From positions 1 to 39,373 of the forward strand of contig JAFYBJ010000058.1 of NCBI GenBank assembly GCA_017540265.1: DNA of 39,373 nucleotides. The letters run 5' to 3'. The translations under genes and the position numbers were made by a program. Shown piece after piece: positions 7,892 to 17,478 of this stretch (its first letter is position 1; each line of letters begins with the position of its first letter). This stretch comes from Lachnospiraceae bacterium (lineage in GTDB: Bacteria; Bacillota; Clostridia; Lachnospirales; Lachnospiraceae). The notes under the pieces are model-generated. The model was given only the letters and a program-made list of their open reading frames with translations, was not told where the DNA came from and searched no databases.

Positions 7892-9366
7892 GTAAGGAAT
7901 ACGAGACAGTCATAGGACTTGAAGTACACGTGGAGCTTGCCACAAAGACGAAGATATTCTGCGGCTGTTCGACAGCTTTCGGGGGGGCTCCCAATACACA
8001 TACATGCCCTGTCTGCACAGGTATGCCCGGTTCTCTTCCGGTGCTCAATAAGCAGGTGGTGGAATATGCAATGGCCGTGGGGCTTGCAACAAACTGCGAG
8101 ATCACAAGGCATTGTAAATTTGACAGGAAGAATTATTTCTATCCCGACAATCCGCAGAATTATCAGATATCGCAGCTGTATCTTCCGATATGCAGGAACG
8201 GTCATGTGGATATAGAGCTTGGAAGAGTCTCTGTAAATCAGAAGAATGCAGGCAAGGAGGCCGGTGAGATAAGGCATAAGCAGGTCCGCATCCATGAGAT
8301 ACATATGGAAGAGGATGCGGGAAAGCTCATACATGATGAGTGGGCCGATGAGTCACTGGTGGATTACAATCGTTCGGGTGTGCCCCTCATAGAGATAGTA
8401 TCTGAGCCGGATATGCGTTCCGCGGAGGAGGTCATAGCTTACCTTGAAACGCTGCGCCAGACCATACAGTATCTGGGAGCTTCCGACTGCAAGCTTCAGG
8501 AAGGCTCCATGAGAGCGGATGTAAATCTTTCGGTGCGTGAAGTGGGAAGCACTGAGTTTGGTACCAGGACAGAGATGAAGAATCTCAATTCCTTTACATC
8601 GATCACGCATGCCATAGAAAATGAACGTGAGCGCCAGATAGATATCATTGAATCCGGCGGGAAGGTGGTACAGGAAACCAGGCGTTTCGATGATGCAAAG
8701 GGTGAATCCTATGCGATGCGAAGCAAGGAGGATGCGCAGGATTACAGGTATTTCCCCGATCCCGATCTTATCCCTGTGGATATATCCGATGAATGGATAG
8801 AGAGAGTAAAGGCTGCACAGCCTGAATTCAGGCCGGCAAAGATAGAGCGCTACAAGGAAGAATACGGCATACCGGACTACGATATAGAGCTTATAACCCA
8901 GTCAAAACGCATGGCTGATATATTTGAGGAATCCGTAAGGCTTGGTGCAGATGCAAAGAAGGTCTCCAACTGGCTTATGGTAGAGACCATGAGGCTCCTT
9001 AAGGAAAAGAATATGGATGCCGATAAGCTTGTGTTCTCACCGGCGCATCTTGCAAAACTTGTGGAACTTGTTGATAAGAAAGTGATAAACAACAATACCG
9101 CTAAGGAAGTTTTTGCACAGATGTTTGAGGATGATACAGATCCCGTGAAGTATGTGGAGGAGCATGGCCTTAAGCAGGAAAATGACAGCGGAGCCATAAA
9201 GGAGATATGCAGTGCTGTCATAGAAGCAAATCCCAAATCTGTTGAAGATTATAAGGGCGGAAAGGAAAAGGCGATAGGTTTCCTTGTAGGCCAGGTAATG
9301 AAACAGGCAAAGGGAAAGGCTGATCCGGGAACCGTTAATGAGATATTAAAGGAGCTGCTTTCTTAA
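7888..9366 (+). CDS. gatB: Asp/Glu-tRNA amidotransferase subunit GatB
   Basis: GatB is the tRNA-binding and kinase/amidotransferase subunit. It activates the side-chain carboxylate of misacylated Asp- or Glu-tRNA with ATP and transfers ammonia from GatA. At 492 residues it is slightly longer than the usual ~476. The N-terminal catalytic cradle begins YETVIGLEVHVELATKTKIFC. A zinc-type Cys set is present at C25, C27, C40 and C43 (FCGC...CPVC). The PDNPQNYQISQ and DYNRSGVPLIEIVSEPD segments are typical. The C-terminal YqeY-like tail domain (about 350-492) ends in KADPGTVNEILKELL. It overlaps gatA by 4 bases. With aspS and gatC/A in one operon, the full indirect Asn-tRNA pathway is encoded together. 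Confidence 0.97.
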   Translation: MSKEYETVIGLEVHVELATKTKIFCGCSTAFGGAPNTHTCPVCTGMPGSLPVLNKQVVEYAMAVGLATNCEITRHCKFDRKNYFYPDNPQNYQISQLYLPICRNGHVDIELGRVSVNQKNAGKEAGEIRHKQVRIHEIHMEEDAGKLIHDEWADESLVDYNRSGVPLIEIVSEPDMRSAEEVIAYLETLRQTIQYLGASDCKLQEGSMRADVNLSVREVGSTEFGTRTEMKNLNSFTSITHAIENERERQIDIIESGGKVVQETRRFDDAKGESYAMRSKEDAQDYRYFPDPDLIPVDISDEWIERVKAAQPEFRPAKIERYKEEYGIPDYDIELITQSKRMADIFEESVRLGADAKKVSNWLMVETMRLLKEKNMDADKLVFSPAHLAKLVELVDKKVINNNTAKEVFAQMFEDDTDPVKYVEEHGLKQENDSGAIKEICSAVIEANPKSVEDYKGGKEKAIGFLVGQVMKQAKGKADPGTVNEILKELLS

Positions 9367-9372
9367 AGTTTA

Positions 9373-10413
9373 GTGGATATAAGAAGGATACATTACATTG
9401 ATAGTGCAAAATGCCTGGGCATCATACTCGTGGTGCTCGGGCATTTGTGTTCTGTGGAAGGTGTGTGCGGTACCACATATCCCGTAAGATGGCTGTCATA
9501 TTTTATGCTGCCTTTATTTTTCGCTGCCTCGGGATCGCTCATGAGTGCAAAAAAGGAGACGGAACGCGATCTTAAAGCGTTTATTGTAAAACGTCTTAAA
9601 AGCCTTATCGTACCGTACATATCATTTTCACTTATTTATTTTCTCATAGGTCTGCTTAATTATTTTACCGGCCGTATGGATGCGATGACGGTAAGAGAGC
9701 ATGTCATATCATCTGTTATATTTACCGGTTATTCAACATTGTGGTTTCTTCCCGTGCTTTTTGTCTCGGAGATATTTACATATGTGCTTATAAAAAGATT
9801 AAAGAAACCTGCATTATATGTTGCGGCTGCCTTTGGGCTTGCCGTTATAGCTTTTGCCGTGGATGAGTTTCTGATAAAGGGGTATTTGGAAGGTATAAAT
9901 ATTTATGCTGCGGGATTCCTTAGAATATTTACAAAGAGTTTAACATCCTCATTTTTTATGGCAGCGGGGGCTGCGGCATTTCCTGTGATGGCAGCTCTTT
10001 CCGGCAAAGTCCCGGTTTTTATTGCGGGGACAGTCCTTCTTTTGATTGAAAGCGTTATTGCCTTTATCTTTAAGGATATAGCAGATTTAAACAACATGCG
10101 GCTTGGAAATCCTGCCATATATCTCCTGGGCAGTCTCTCCGGAACCTTTGGCAGCCTGCTTATACTAAACATGCTTCCGGAGATCAGGGTATTTTCCTTT
10201 TTCGGAAAAAACGCCCTGATCATTATGGCTACACATCTTAACTTTTATATACTTCTTATTGCGATGAAGCTTGCCGGTATCGTTTACGGATCATCATCAG
10301 GTTTTGTTTTTATTTTTATCACAATGATCATATGTTTTATCCTGGAAATCCCGTTATGTATTTTATTTAACAGGTATTTTTTCAGACTTCTGGGAAGAGC
10401 ACATGCGGCATAG
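9373..10413 (+). CDS. Acyltransferase 3 family membrane protein
   Basis: This is a 346-residue polytopic protein with about ten hydrophobic helices. The N-terminal signature (RIHYIDSAKCLGIILVVLGH, then FMLPLFFAASGSLMS) is that of the acyltransferase 3 superfamily, which O-acylates (often O-acetylates) extracytoplasmic sugars, peptidoglycan or polysaccharides. The His of VVLGH matches the conserved catalytic histidine in TM1. It starts with GTG six bases after gatB and has no strong ribosome binding site of its own; the nearest purine run lies within gatB. It is therefore probably expressed by read-through or reinitiation from the gat operon. There is no obvious functional link to tRNA amidation. 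The substrate is unknown. Confidence 0.82.
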   Translation: MDIRRIHYIDSAKCLGIILVVLGHLCSVEGVCGTTYPVRWLSYFMLPLFFAASGSLMSAKKETERDLKAFIVKRLKSLIVPYISFSLIYFLIGLLNYFTGRMDAMTVREHVISSVIFTGYSTLWFLPVLFVSEIFTYVLIKRLKKPALYVAAAFGLAVIAFAVDEFLIKGYLEGINIYAAGFLRIFTKSLTSSFFMAAGAAAFPVMAALSGKVPVFIAGTVLLLIESVIAFIFKDIADLNNMRLGNPAIYLLGSLSGTFGSLLILNMLPEIRVFSFFGKNALIIMATHLNFYILLIAMKLAGIVYGSSSGFVFIFITMIICFILEIPLCILFNRYFFRLLGRAHAA

Positions 10414-10452
10414 CAGAATAGTTCATGATCAGTAAAAAGGGAGATATGACAG

Positions 10453-13400
10453 ATGTCTTTAAGATTCTATATAGGGGCTTCCGGTTCCGGAAAAACAGGC
10501 AGAATGGAAGAAGATATGACTGCCCTTGCAATAAAAGATATTGACAGGCAGTTTATTTATATTGTTCCGGATCAGTTCACCCTTCAGACACAGAAGGAAA
10601 TGGTGGAAAAGAGCCCGAGGAAAGGGATAATGAACATTGATGTGCAGAGCTTCGGAAGGCTTATGCACAGGATAAACGATGAGGTGGGCGGAACAGACAG
10701 GCTGATACTTGATGATACCGGGAAGAATCTTATTTTGCGTAAGGCAGCCTTTGAAATATCCGGTGAATTAAAGGTCATAGGAAAAAATTTTAAGCGGACG
10801 GGTTATGTACATGAAGTGAAGTCTGTTCTTTCGGAATTTGAACAGTACGGACTAAAATCTGCCGATCTTGATAAGCTCATAGATGGCACGTCTTCTAAGC
10901 CTCTTCTTAACGGAAAACTAAAAGATCTTAAGCTTGTATATGAAAAGATGGAGGAATTCTGCAGGGAAAGGTATATCACCAAGGAAGAAAAAATGGATGT
11001 ACTGGCAGAGGGGATTTACAGGTCGCAGGCTCTTAAAGGAGCGGTGGTGGCTCTTGATGGTTTTACGGGATTTACACCGGTACAGGATAAGGTTCTTAAG
11101 GCTCTTCTTATGACCTGTGCGGAAGTCTGGGTAAGCATAATCCTTCCTGCAGAGGAATATGAGGATTATCTGGCGGATAACGATGAACACAGGCTCTTTG
11201 CCATGAGTATGAAGACAATGGGAAAATTAAGACAGCTTGCAAAGGACTGTGGCTGCAGGGTGGAGGAGCCTGTATTTCTTTACGGCGATCCGGTTAAGCG
11301 TTATGAGACTAATCCGGGACTTTCAGCTCTTGAAAGGAATCTTTTCAGGGAAAAAAGAAAAAGTGCAGTAAAAGCGGAAAATATAAAGCTGTTCAGGGCC
11401 AAAGATCCGGAGACGGAGCTTAGGGAGATATTCTTGCGCATACTTGAACTTAGCTTAAAAGAAGGTTATGCCTATAAGGATATAGCCGTGGCAGTAAGCG
11501 ACATGGAAACTTATGCCGATTTTGCCGAAAGCCTGGCAGAGACATACGGCATCCCGGTATTTACGGATTATTCCAGGAAACTGATGATGACTCCGTTTAC
11601 CGAATTTATCACTTCTGTTCTTGAGGCTGTGGTTTCGGATCTGTCATATGAGAGTGTGATGCATTTTGCCAAGAGCGGTATGGCACCTTTAACGGATGAT
11701 GAGATCTGTACTTTGGATAATTATCTTTTTGCCACAGGTATACGCGGATATAAAAAATATTGTGAGCCTTTTACGAGGCTTCCCCGTTACGTTAAAAAAA
11801 GATATCCGGAAAGCGAAAGGCAGGCAGAATATTTAAAAACCGTAAATGATATCAGAGTAAAGATAACAGAAATGCTCGCGCCCTTTACGGAATATAAGAA
11901 GGGCGGAGACGCCGCAGAGATAAGCGAAAGAATTTATGAGCTTATGTTAAAGGCTGACTGTGCAGGGAAGCTTGGCGCTTTTGCCAAAAAAGCCGCGGTC
12001 CGTGGAGATATCGTAAGGGAGAAAGAGTATGAGCAGCTTTACAGATATATATGCGGGCTTCTTGAGCAGATTCACAGCCTGCTTAACGGCAGTTTCATGG
12101 AGCTTTCGGAATACCTGGAGATATTGAAGGCCGGCATAGAGGAAATATCCGTAGGCGTTCTTCCAATGGATATTGACAGGGTGGTAATAGGTGATATGCA
12201 AAGGACGAGGTTTAAGCCCGTAAAGATCCTTTTTGCCGCAGGCTTTAATTCCGATCTTGTTCCGGGAACGAATTCCTCGGGGGGGATGATATCAGATATG
12301 GACAGGGAATATCTGGGAAGTCTTGGCTTTGAGCTTGCGCCCACGCCGAGACAGAAGATGTTCATGCAAAGACTGTATATCTACCATGTGCTTACAAGGC
12401 CTTCCGAACAGCTTATAGTCTCATACAGCGCCTTAAACAGAGAAGGGGCTTCCATCAGACCATCATATGTGTTGTCACATATAAAAAATATATTCACCGA
12501 CCTTGTCACGGAATATGCCGAGGACAGAAAGGGGCTTTTACTTATGCCGGCAGGAAGAGGCGATGCGAACCTGCTTCCCGTATTCCTGTCCGAGGCTGCG
12601 GCGGGAAGTATAGATACTGATAATGAAAAACTCCTTGCGGTGCTGGTTCACCGGAAAAAGGAAACTGATCCTGAAGGATTACTTGAACTTATGGAGGCTG
12701 CTTACGGGGCGTATGTTTCCAACCCGCTTTCTAAGAGGGCTCTTTATTATCTTTACGGGAACGGACTTATTACAAGCATAAGCAGCCTTTCCCGTATGGC
12801 GTCCTGTCCTTATTCCTATTATCTGGCTTACGGCATGAGGCTTGAGGAAAGAGAGAATGCCGGTTTTAATGTCATGGATATCGGCAATATATATCATGAC
12901 GCTTTGAGAATATTAGATGGGAAGTTTAATGCGTTAAATATCGACTGGGCCGATATCCCGGAAGATATGCTTGACAGCCTTGTGGAGGAATCACTCCTTA
13001 CGGCCCAGGGGGCGTACGGAACGGATATGCTCTATGCCGATAAGAGAACGGCATATCAGGCTGTAAGGATGAAGAGGATACTTACGACCGGCGTGCAGGC
13101 TCTTTCCTTCCAGTTTGGCAAAAGTACTTTCAGGCCCTTTGCACATGAACTTCCGTTCAAAAGAGAGATAGGAAAAGAGGGAGAACTTAAGGTCTTTTTA
13201 AACGGACGTATAGACAGGCTCGATACTTCCTCTTCTCCGGACGGAATGCTTCTTAAAGTAGTGGACTATAAATCCGGGAAAAAGGATATCAACATGGATG
13301 AATTATATTACGGAACACAGCTTCAACTCCCGGTATATCTGAATGAAGGTCTTAAGATCCTGAAGGAGCGTTTCCCGGGGCAGAATATAATACCGGCTGC

Positions 13401-13869
13401 TTTATTCTACTTTACCATAAGGGATCCGTATGTCGAAGCAAAGGAAGGTCTGATACCGGGCGATGAAGAGGTTAAAAGAATAATACTCTCGGAACTTAAG
13501 CCTTCCGGATATTTTTCGCAAAAGGAATCGGTGCTTGATGCACTTGACAGGAATATTAAAACTGCGGGTGTTTCGGAAGCGGTAAATTACAAACAGAAAA
13601 GTGACGGAACGGTAAGAGCCGGCATAAATATCCTTTCTGAGGATGAAATGGATGCCCTCCTTTCCTTTACCGAAAAAAAGATAGAGGGATTGGCAGGAGA
13701 GATATGTGACGGGAATATTTCCGTAAGCCCTCTCGGAGATGCATGCAAGTATTGCAAAGGGGCGGAAATATGTCCTTTCGACAGTTCCGTAAAGGGCTTT
13801 AAGAAACGGAAAAAGGATATTAAGGCATCTTCTGCCAAAGAGATCATATGTACCGGAGGTGCGGAATAA
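10453..13869 (+). CDS. addB: AddAB helicase-nuclease subunit AddB
   Basis: This is the 1138-residue AddB subunit of the Firmicute double-strand-break resection enzyme. AddAB unwinds and degrades ends until it meets its Chi sequence, then gives a 3' tail to RecA. The N-terminus has a Walker A (FYIGASGSGKT, K14) in an otherwise inactive helicase fold. The C-terminal nuclease has GRIDRLD (D921, D924), VVDYKSG (D938, K940) and TQLQLPVY. Four cysteines bind a 4Fe-4S cluster: C785 (ASCPYSYYL) and C1098, C1101 and C1107 (CKYC-x5-C). The 3/6 spacing matches Bacillus subtilis AddB. The start at 10453 has GGGAGAT upstream. The stop overlaps the addA start as TAATG. Confidence 0.96.
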   Translation: MSLRFYIGASGSGKTGRMEEDMTALAIKDIDRQFIYIVPDQFTLQTQKEMVEKSPRKGIMNIDVQSFGRLMHRINDEVGGTDRLILDDTGKNLILRKAAFEISGELKVIGKNFKRTGYVHEVKSVLSEFEQYGLKSADLDKLIDGTSSKPLLNGKLKDLKLVYEKMEEFCRERYITKEEKMDVLAEGIYRSQALKGAVVALDGFTGFTPVQDKVLKALLMTCAEVWVSIILPAEEYEDYLADNDEHRLFAMSMKTMGKLRQLAKDCGCRVEEPVFLYGDPVKRYETNPGLSALERNLFREKRKSAVKAENIKLFRAKDPETELREIFLRILELSLKEGYAYKDIAVAVSDMETYADFAESLAETYGIPVFTDYSRKLMMTPFTEFITSVLEAVVSDLSYESVMHFAKSGMAPLTDDEICTLDNYLFATGIRGYKKYCEPFTRLPRYVKKRYPESERQAEYLKTVNDIRVKITEMLAPFTEYKKGGDAAEISERIYELMLKADCAGKLGAFAKKAAVRGDIVREKEYEQLYRYICGLLEQIHSLLNGSFMELSEYLEILKAGIEEISVGVLPMDIDRVVIGDMQRTRFKPVKILFAAGFNSDLVPGTNSSGGMISDMDREYLGSLGFELAPTPRQKMFMQRLYIYHVLTRPSEQLIVSYSALNREGASIRPSYVLSHIKNIFTDLVTEYAEDRKGLLLMPAGRGDANLLPVFLSEAAAGSIDTDNEKLLAVLVHRKKETDPEGLLELMEAAYGAYVSNPLSKRALYYLYGNGLITSISSLSRMASCPYSYYLAYGMRLEERENAGFNVMDIGNIYHDALRILDGKFNALNIDWADIPEDMLDSLVEESLLTAQGAYGTDMLYADKRTAYQAVRMKRILTTGVQALSFQFGKSTFRPFAHELPFKREIGKEGELKVFLNGRIDRLDTSSSPDGMLLKVVDYKSGKKDINMDELYYGTQLQLPVYLNEGLKILKERFPGQNIIPAALFYFTIRDPYVEAKEGLIPGDEEVKRIILSELKPSGYFSQKESVLDALDRNIKTAGVSEAVNYKQKSDGTVRAGINILSEDEMDALLSFTEKKIEGLAGEICDGNISVSPLGDACKYCKGAEICPFDSSVKGFKKRKKDIKASSAKEIICTGGAE

Positions 13870-16800
13870 TGGGAATGGATTTTACTGCAGAACAGCAGGC
13901 CGTTATTGATCTAAGAAACGCAAATCTTATAGTTTCCGCAGCTGCCGGAAGCGGAAAGACGGCAGTACTGGTTGAACGCATAATATCCCTTATAACGGAC
14001 AGGGAAAAACCTGCGGATATAGACAGGTTTCTTATAGTGACTTTTACAAAAGCTGCCGCTGCGGAAATGAAAGAGAGACTTTCTGCAGCATTGTTAAAAC
14101 TGATGGAGGAGCATCCGGAGGATAAACGTCTGCTTAAACAGGAAAGCCTCATACAGAATGCGATGATATGTACCATCGACAGCTTTGCTTTTTATGTGGT
14201 AAGGAATCATTTTACGGCGATAGGCCTTGAACCGGGCTTCAGACCCATGGATGACGGGGAAAAAGCGCTTATGGAGGCCGATGCCATGGAAATGCTCTTG
14301 GAGGAAGAGTATGAAAAGCAGCTTCCGGAATTTCTTGAGCTTGTTGAAAGCTATACGGCAGGTACGTCAGAGGACACTTTGGAGGGGATGATAAGCGCAC
14401 TTTACAGGACAGCTCTCAGTGAACCTTTTCCGGAAAGATGGCTTAAGGAAGCTCTTTTAAAGAATGAACAGGATACGGTTTCTCCCTACGACAGTGCGTG
14501 GGTACTTTACGGGATCAAAAAAGCCGGATCATATCTTAAGAAAGTTATAAGGGCATGTGACGAGGGAATAAGGCTTTCATCGATGGAGGACGGTCCTGCT
14601 GCATATCTGGAAAATTTTGCATATATAAAGAACTTCGCCGAAATCATACTGAATTCGTCCTCTTACCGGGATGCCGTCCATGCAATGGAAAACTATTCAA
14701 AGCCCAGGCTTTCTTCAAAGAAGGGAAAGAATGAAGATCCGGATATAAGGGCAAGAGCTAAGGCTTTAGCTGACAGCGCAAAAGAACTGATGGAAAAGGC
14801 AGGGGTCGTATATTCTTATTCAGAGGAAAGCCTTGCAGAGGATATCAGACTTTCTTCGGCGCATACGGCGGAGCTTATACGTCTTACACTAAGGTATCTG
14901 GAGATATTTGATGGTATGAAGAGGGAAAAGAATGTCCTTGATTTTCCTGACATGGAACATCTTGCTCTTAAGATCCTCTATGATGAAAATGAAAAGACCA
15001 CTCCCGCAGCAGAGGAATACAGAGATTATTTTGAATATGTATTTACTGATGAATACCAGGACAGCAATATGGTTCAGGAGTATCTTCTTAAGGCGGTCGT
15101 GGGAGAGGATAACGGCTTTTTCGTGGGAGATGTGAAGCAGTCTATCTATGGTTTCAGGCATGCAAGACCGCAGATCTTTCTTAACAGATATGAAAGAAGT
15201 TCGGATACAGGTACAGACAGATCTATCGATCTTAATAAGAATTTCAGGAGCCGGGAAAATATCCTTACGCCTGTAAATGATATCTTTAACGTATTAATGA
15301 CAAAGGACAGGGGCGGCATAGAATATGATGAAAGGGCAAGGCTCTATGCGGGAAATATGGACTATCCGGAATACGAGGGATCGGGCGCAGAGTACATAAA
15401 GCTGTATCTTTCAAAAGATGAGGACAGACTTTTGGAAGATTCTGCGTTAAAAAACTATGAGGCATTATTATGCGCAAAAGCCATAAAGGATCTTTTTGAC
15501 AAAGGCTATGAAGTATATGACAGAGAAAGAGGTAAAATGCGTCCGGTCCGTTATTCGGATATCGTGATATTGGTAAGACAAAGAGGATATGAAGAAGCCC
15601 TGGAAGAAGCCTGTGCCCGCCGCGGCATACCTCTTTATCATGAAAGCTCTGCAGGCTATTTTGATACCCCGGAGATCAAGCTTGTCCTGAATGCATTAAA
15701 AGTGATAGACAATCCCGACGATGATATATCTCTATACGGAACACTTACGGGATTCCTTAAGATCTTTAGTGATGAGGATATGGCATTTTTTGCCTCTTTA
15801 AAGAGGTCGAGGGGAGGCGGACTGTATGAGAATATCGTATATGCCTCGGAAGATGAGGGTGAGATACCGGATAAGATAAGGAGAGGGGCAGATGCCTTCC
15901 TTGGATTCTTAAAAAAATACAGGGAGCTGTCGAGGGAAGCCGGAGTAAGGGAACTTACGGAAAAAATGATAAATGAAAACGGTTTTTCAGAGAGGATATC
16001 AGCCATGCCGGGAGGGCTTCAGAGAAGAGCCAATCTTTCGATGCTGCTTGAGAGGGCCGATGGATTTGAACAGACCTCCTACAGGGGGCTGTTCAGGTTC
16101 GTAAGATATATAAAAGGATTAAAAGACAGGGATGTTGATTACGGTGAGGCGGCAGTTCTGGATGAAAAGGCTGATGTGGTCAGGCTTATGACGATACATA
16201 AGAGCAAGGGTCTTGAATTCCCGGTTGTGATAATGCCCGGGCTTTCACAGGCTTTCCGTTTTACGGACTCTTTGGCGGAGTGTATATCGGACAGTGACAT
16301 GGGGATAGCCTTAAAAGCTGTGGATACGGGGAAGCGAGTTATCAGGAAAGGCTTTAAGTATAATGTTTTTTCCGCAAAGAAAAGGGCAGATGCCATAGCC
16401 GAAGAGATAAGGCTCTTATATGTGGCACTTACAAGAGCAAAGGAAAAGTTGATACTGATAGATGCTGCGGTATTGGGAAAGGAAAAGCTCTCGCCGGATA
16501 TAAGGGAACCGGAGGAGGCGGGGAAATATGCCGATCTTTTAAGATATGCCATTATAAACGGAGATTTTCCGAAGCATGCGCTTATAAGAAGTATTACGGA
16601 AGAGGAACTTGCCGCCAATGAGGCGGCGGTTATGGATGAGGCGTTTAATAAGTCAAAAGAAGGATATGAGGGAGTTCCCGATCCCGGGCTCCTTAAGGAA
16701 TTCGAGAGAGCGCTTGAATATACCTATGCTTTTCCGGCATATAAAGGCCTTTTTGCAAAGACGACTGTGACGGAATTAAAAAAAGCCGCATATGATGATG

Positions 16801-17408
16801 AACCGGAGGCAGGAGAAACGAGGGCATTTCCCGAAAAAGAGGTAAAAGATTATGTGCCTTCTTTCATAAAACCGGCAGAAGACGGTGCAAGAAGAGGTAC
16901 TGAGACTCATAAACTTATGGAAAATCTGCCTTTTGATGACCTTGATGCATTACGTCAGAGCAAAGACCTGCTGAATAAACATATCGAAGAGGAACACCGT
17001 AAGGGGAGGTTAAAAAACCCGGAACTGATAAATTTAAAGGAGGTCGTTTCTTTTATATCATCGGATCTGGCTAAACGAATGGAAGAGGCAAAAAAGGAAG
17101 GAAAGCTTTACAGGGAGCAGCCGTTCTTCTTTGCAGTGCCTGCAACAGAGTTTGACAGTGATTTTCCCGAAGAGGAAGATATCCTGGTTCAGGGCGTTAT
17201 AGATGCATTTTTTGAAGAAGACGGCGCTCTGGTGCTTGTTGACTACAAGACAGACAGACTAAAGTCTGCGGATGATTTTATAAAGCTCTATGCAAAACAG
17301 CTTGAGATATATGCAAGGGCCCTTGAACAGATAAGGGGGCTTAAGGTAAAGGAAAAACTGATTTATTCCTTCTGCCTTGGCAGTACGATAGAAATCCCGT
17401 CCGAATGA
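13869..17408 (+). CDS. addA: AddAB helicase-nuclease subunit AddA
   Basis: This is a 1179-residue UvrD-like (SF1A) helicase with a C-terminal RecB-type nuclease; the family is usually ~1200. Helicase motifs in order: Walker A SAAAGSGKTAVL (K30), VTFTKAAAAEMKERL, VFTDEYQDSN (motif II), GDVKQSIYGFRHA (III), RLMTIHKSKGLEFPVV (V), and LLYVALTRAKEKL (VI). The nuclease has QGVIDAFFEE and VDYKTD (D1125, K1127) near the end. The start at 13869 is preferred over the in-frame ATG at 13848 inside addB, since GGAGGT (13855-13860) sits 8 bases before it and it overlaps the addB stop by one base. AddA gives the motor and one of the two nuclease sites; AddB gives the other and Chi recognition. Confidence 0.97.
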   Translation: MGMDFTAEQQAVIDLRNANLIVSAAAGSGKTAVLVERIISLITDREKPADIDRFLIVTFTKAAAAEMKERLSAALLKLMEEHPEDKRLLKQESLIQNAMICTIDSFAFYVVRNHFTAIGLEPGFRPMDDGEKALMEADAMEMLLEEEYEKQLPEFLELVESYTAGTSEDTLEGMISALYRTALSEPFPERWLKEALLKNEQDTVSPYDSAWVLYGIKKAGSYLKKVIRACDEGIRLSSMEDGPAAYLENFAYIKNFAEIILNSSSYRDAVHAMENYSKPRLSSKKGKNEDPDIRARAKALADSAKELMEKAGVVYSYSEESLAEDIRLSSAHTAELIRLTLRYLEIFDGMKREKNVLDFPDMEHLALKILYDENEKTTPAAEEYRDYFEYVFTDEYQDSNMVQEYLLKAVVGEDNGFFVGDVKQSIYGFRHARPQIFLNRYERSSDTGTDRSIDLNKNFRSRENILTPVNDIFNVLMTKDRGGIEYDERARLYAGNMDYPEYEGSGAEYIKLYLSKDEDRLLEDSALKNYEALLCAKAIKDLFDKGYEVYDRERGKMRPVRYSDIVILVRQRGYEEALEEACARRGIPLYHESSAGYFDTPEIKLVLNALKVIDNPDDDISLYGTLTGFLKIFSDEDMAFFASLKRSRGGGLYENIVYASEDEGEIPDKIRRGADAFLGFLKKYRELSREAGVRELTEKMINENGFSERISAMPGGLQRRANLSMLLERADGFEQTSYRGLFRFVRYIKGLKDRDVDYGEAAVLDEKADVVRLMTIHKSKGLEFPVVIMPGLSQAFRFTDSLAECISDSDMGIALKAVDTGKRVIRKGFKYNVFSAKKRADAIAEEIRLLYVALTRAKEKLILIDAAVLGKEKLSPDIREPEEAGKYADLLRYAIINGDFPKHALIRSITEEELAANEAAVMDEAFNKSKEGYEGVPDPGLLKEFERALEYTYAFPAYKGLFAKTTVTELKKAAYDDEPEAGETRAFPEKEVKDYVPSFIKPAEDGARRGTETHKLMENLPFDDLDALRQSKDLLNKHIEEEHRKGRLKNPELINLKEVVSFISSDLAKRMEEAKKEGKLYREQPFFFAVPATEFDSDFPEEEDILVQGVIDAFFEEDGALVLVDYKTDRLKSADDFIKLYAKQLEIYARALEQIRGLKVKEKLIYSFCLGSTIEIPSE

Positions 17409-17414
17409 CACGGG

Positions 17415-17443
17415 TGGAAAGATGGAAAGGTATCTGTTATAAT
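17415..17443 (+). promoter_or_regulatory. Promoter of the HD-GYP gene
   Basis: TGGAAA (17415-17420, 4 of 6) and a perfect TATAAT (17438-17443) are 17 bases apart. TGT directly before the -10 makes an extended -10 (TG-n). Transcription would start near 17450, about 30 bases before the start codon. This separates the gene from addBA. Confidence 0.65.
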
Positions 17444-17478
17444 AGGACACAGTTTTTTTAGAATCAGGGGTTAATGGG

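Noticed and set aside
13848-13868. Seven extra N-terminal residues for AddA
   Set aside because: GGAGGT and the TAATG overlap favour 13869, and family members begin with a short lead into the Q-motif.
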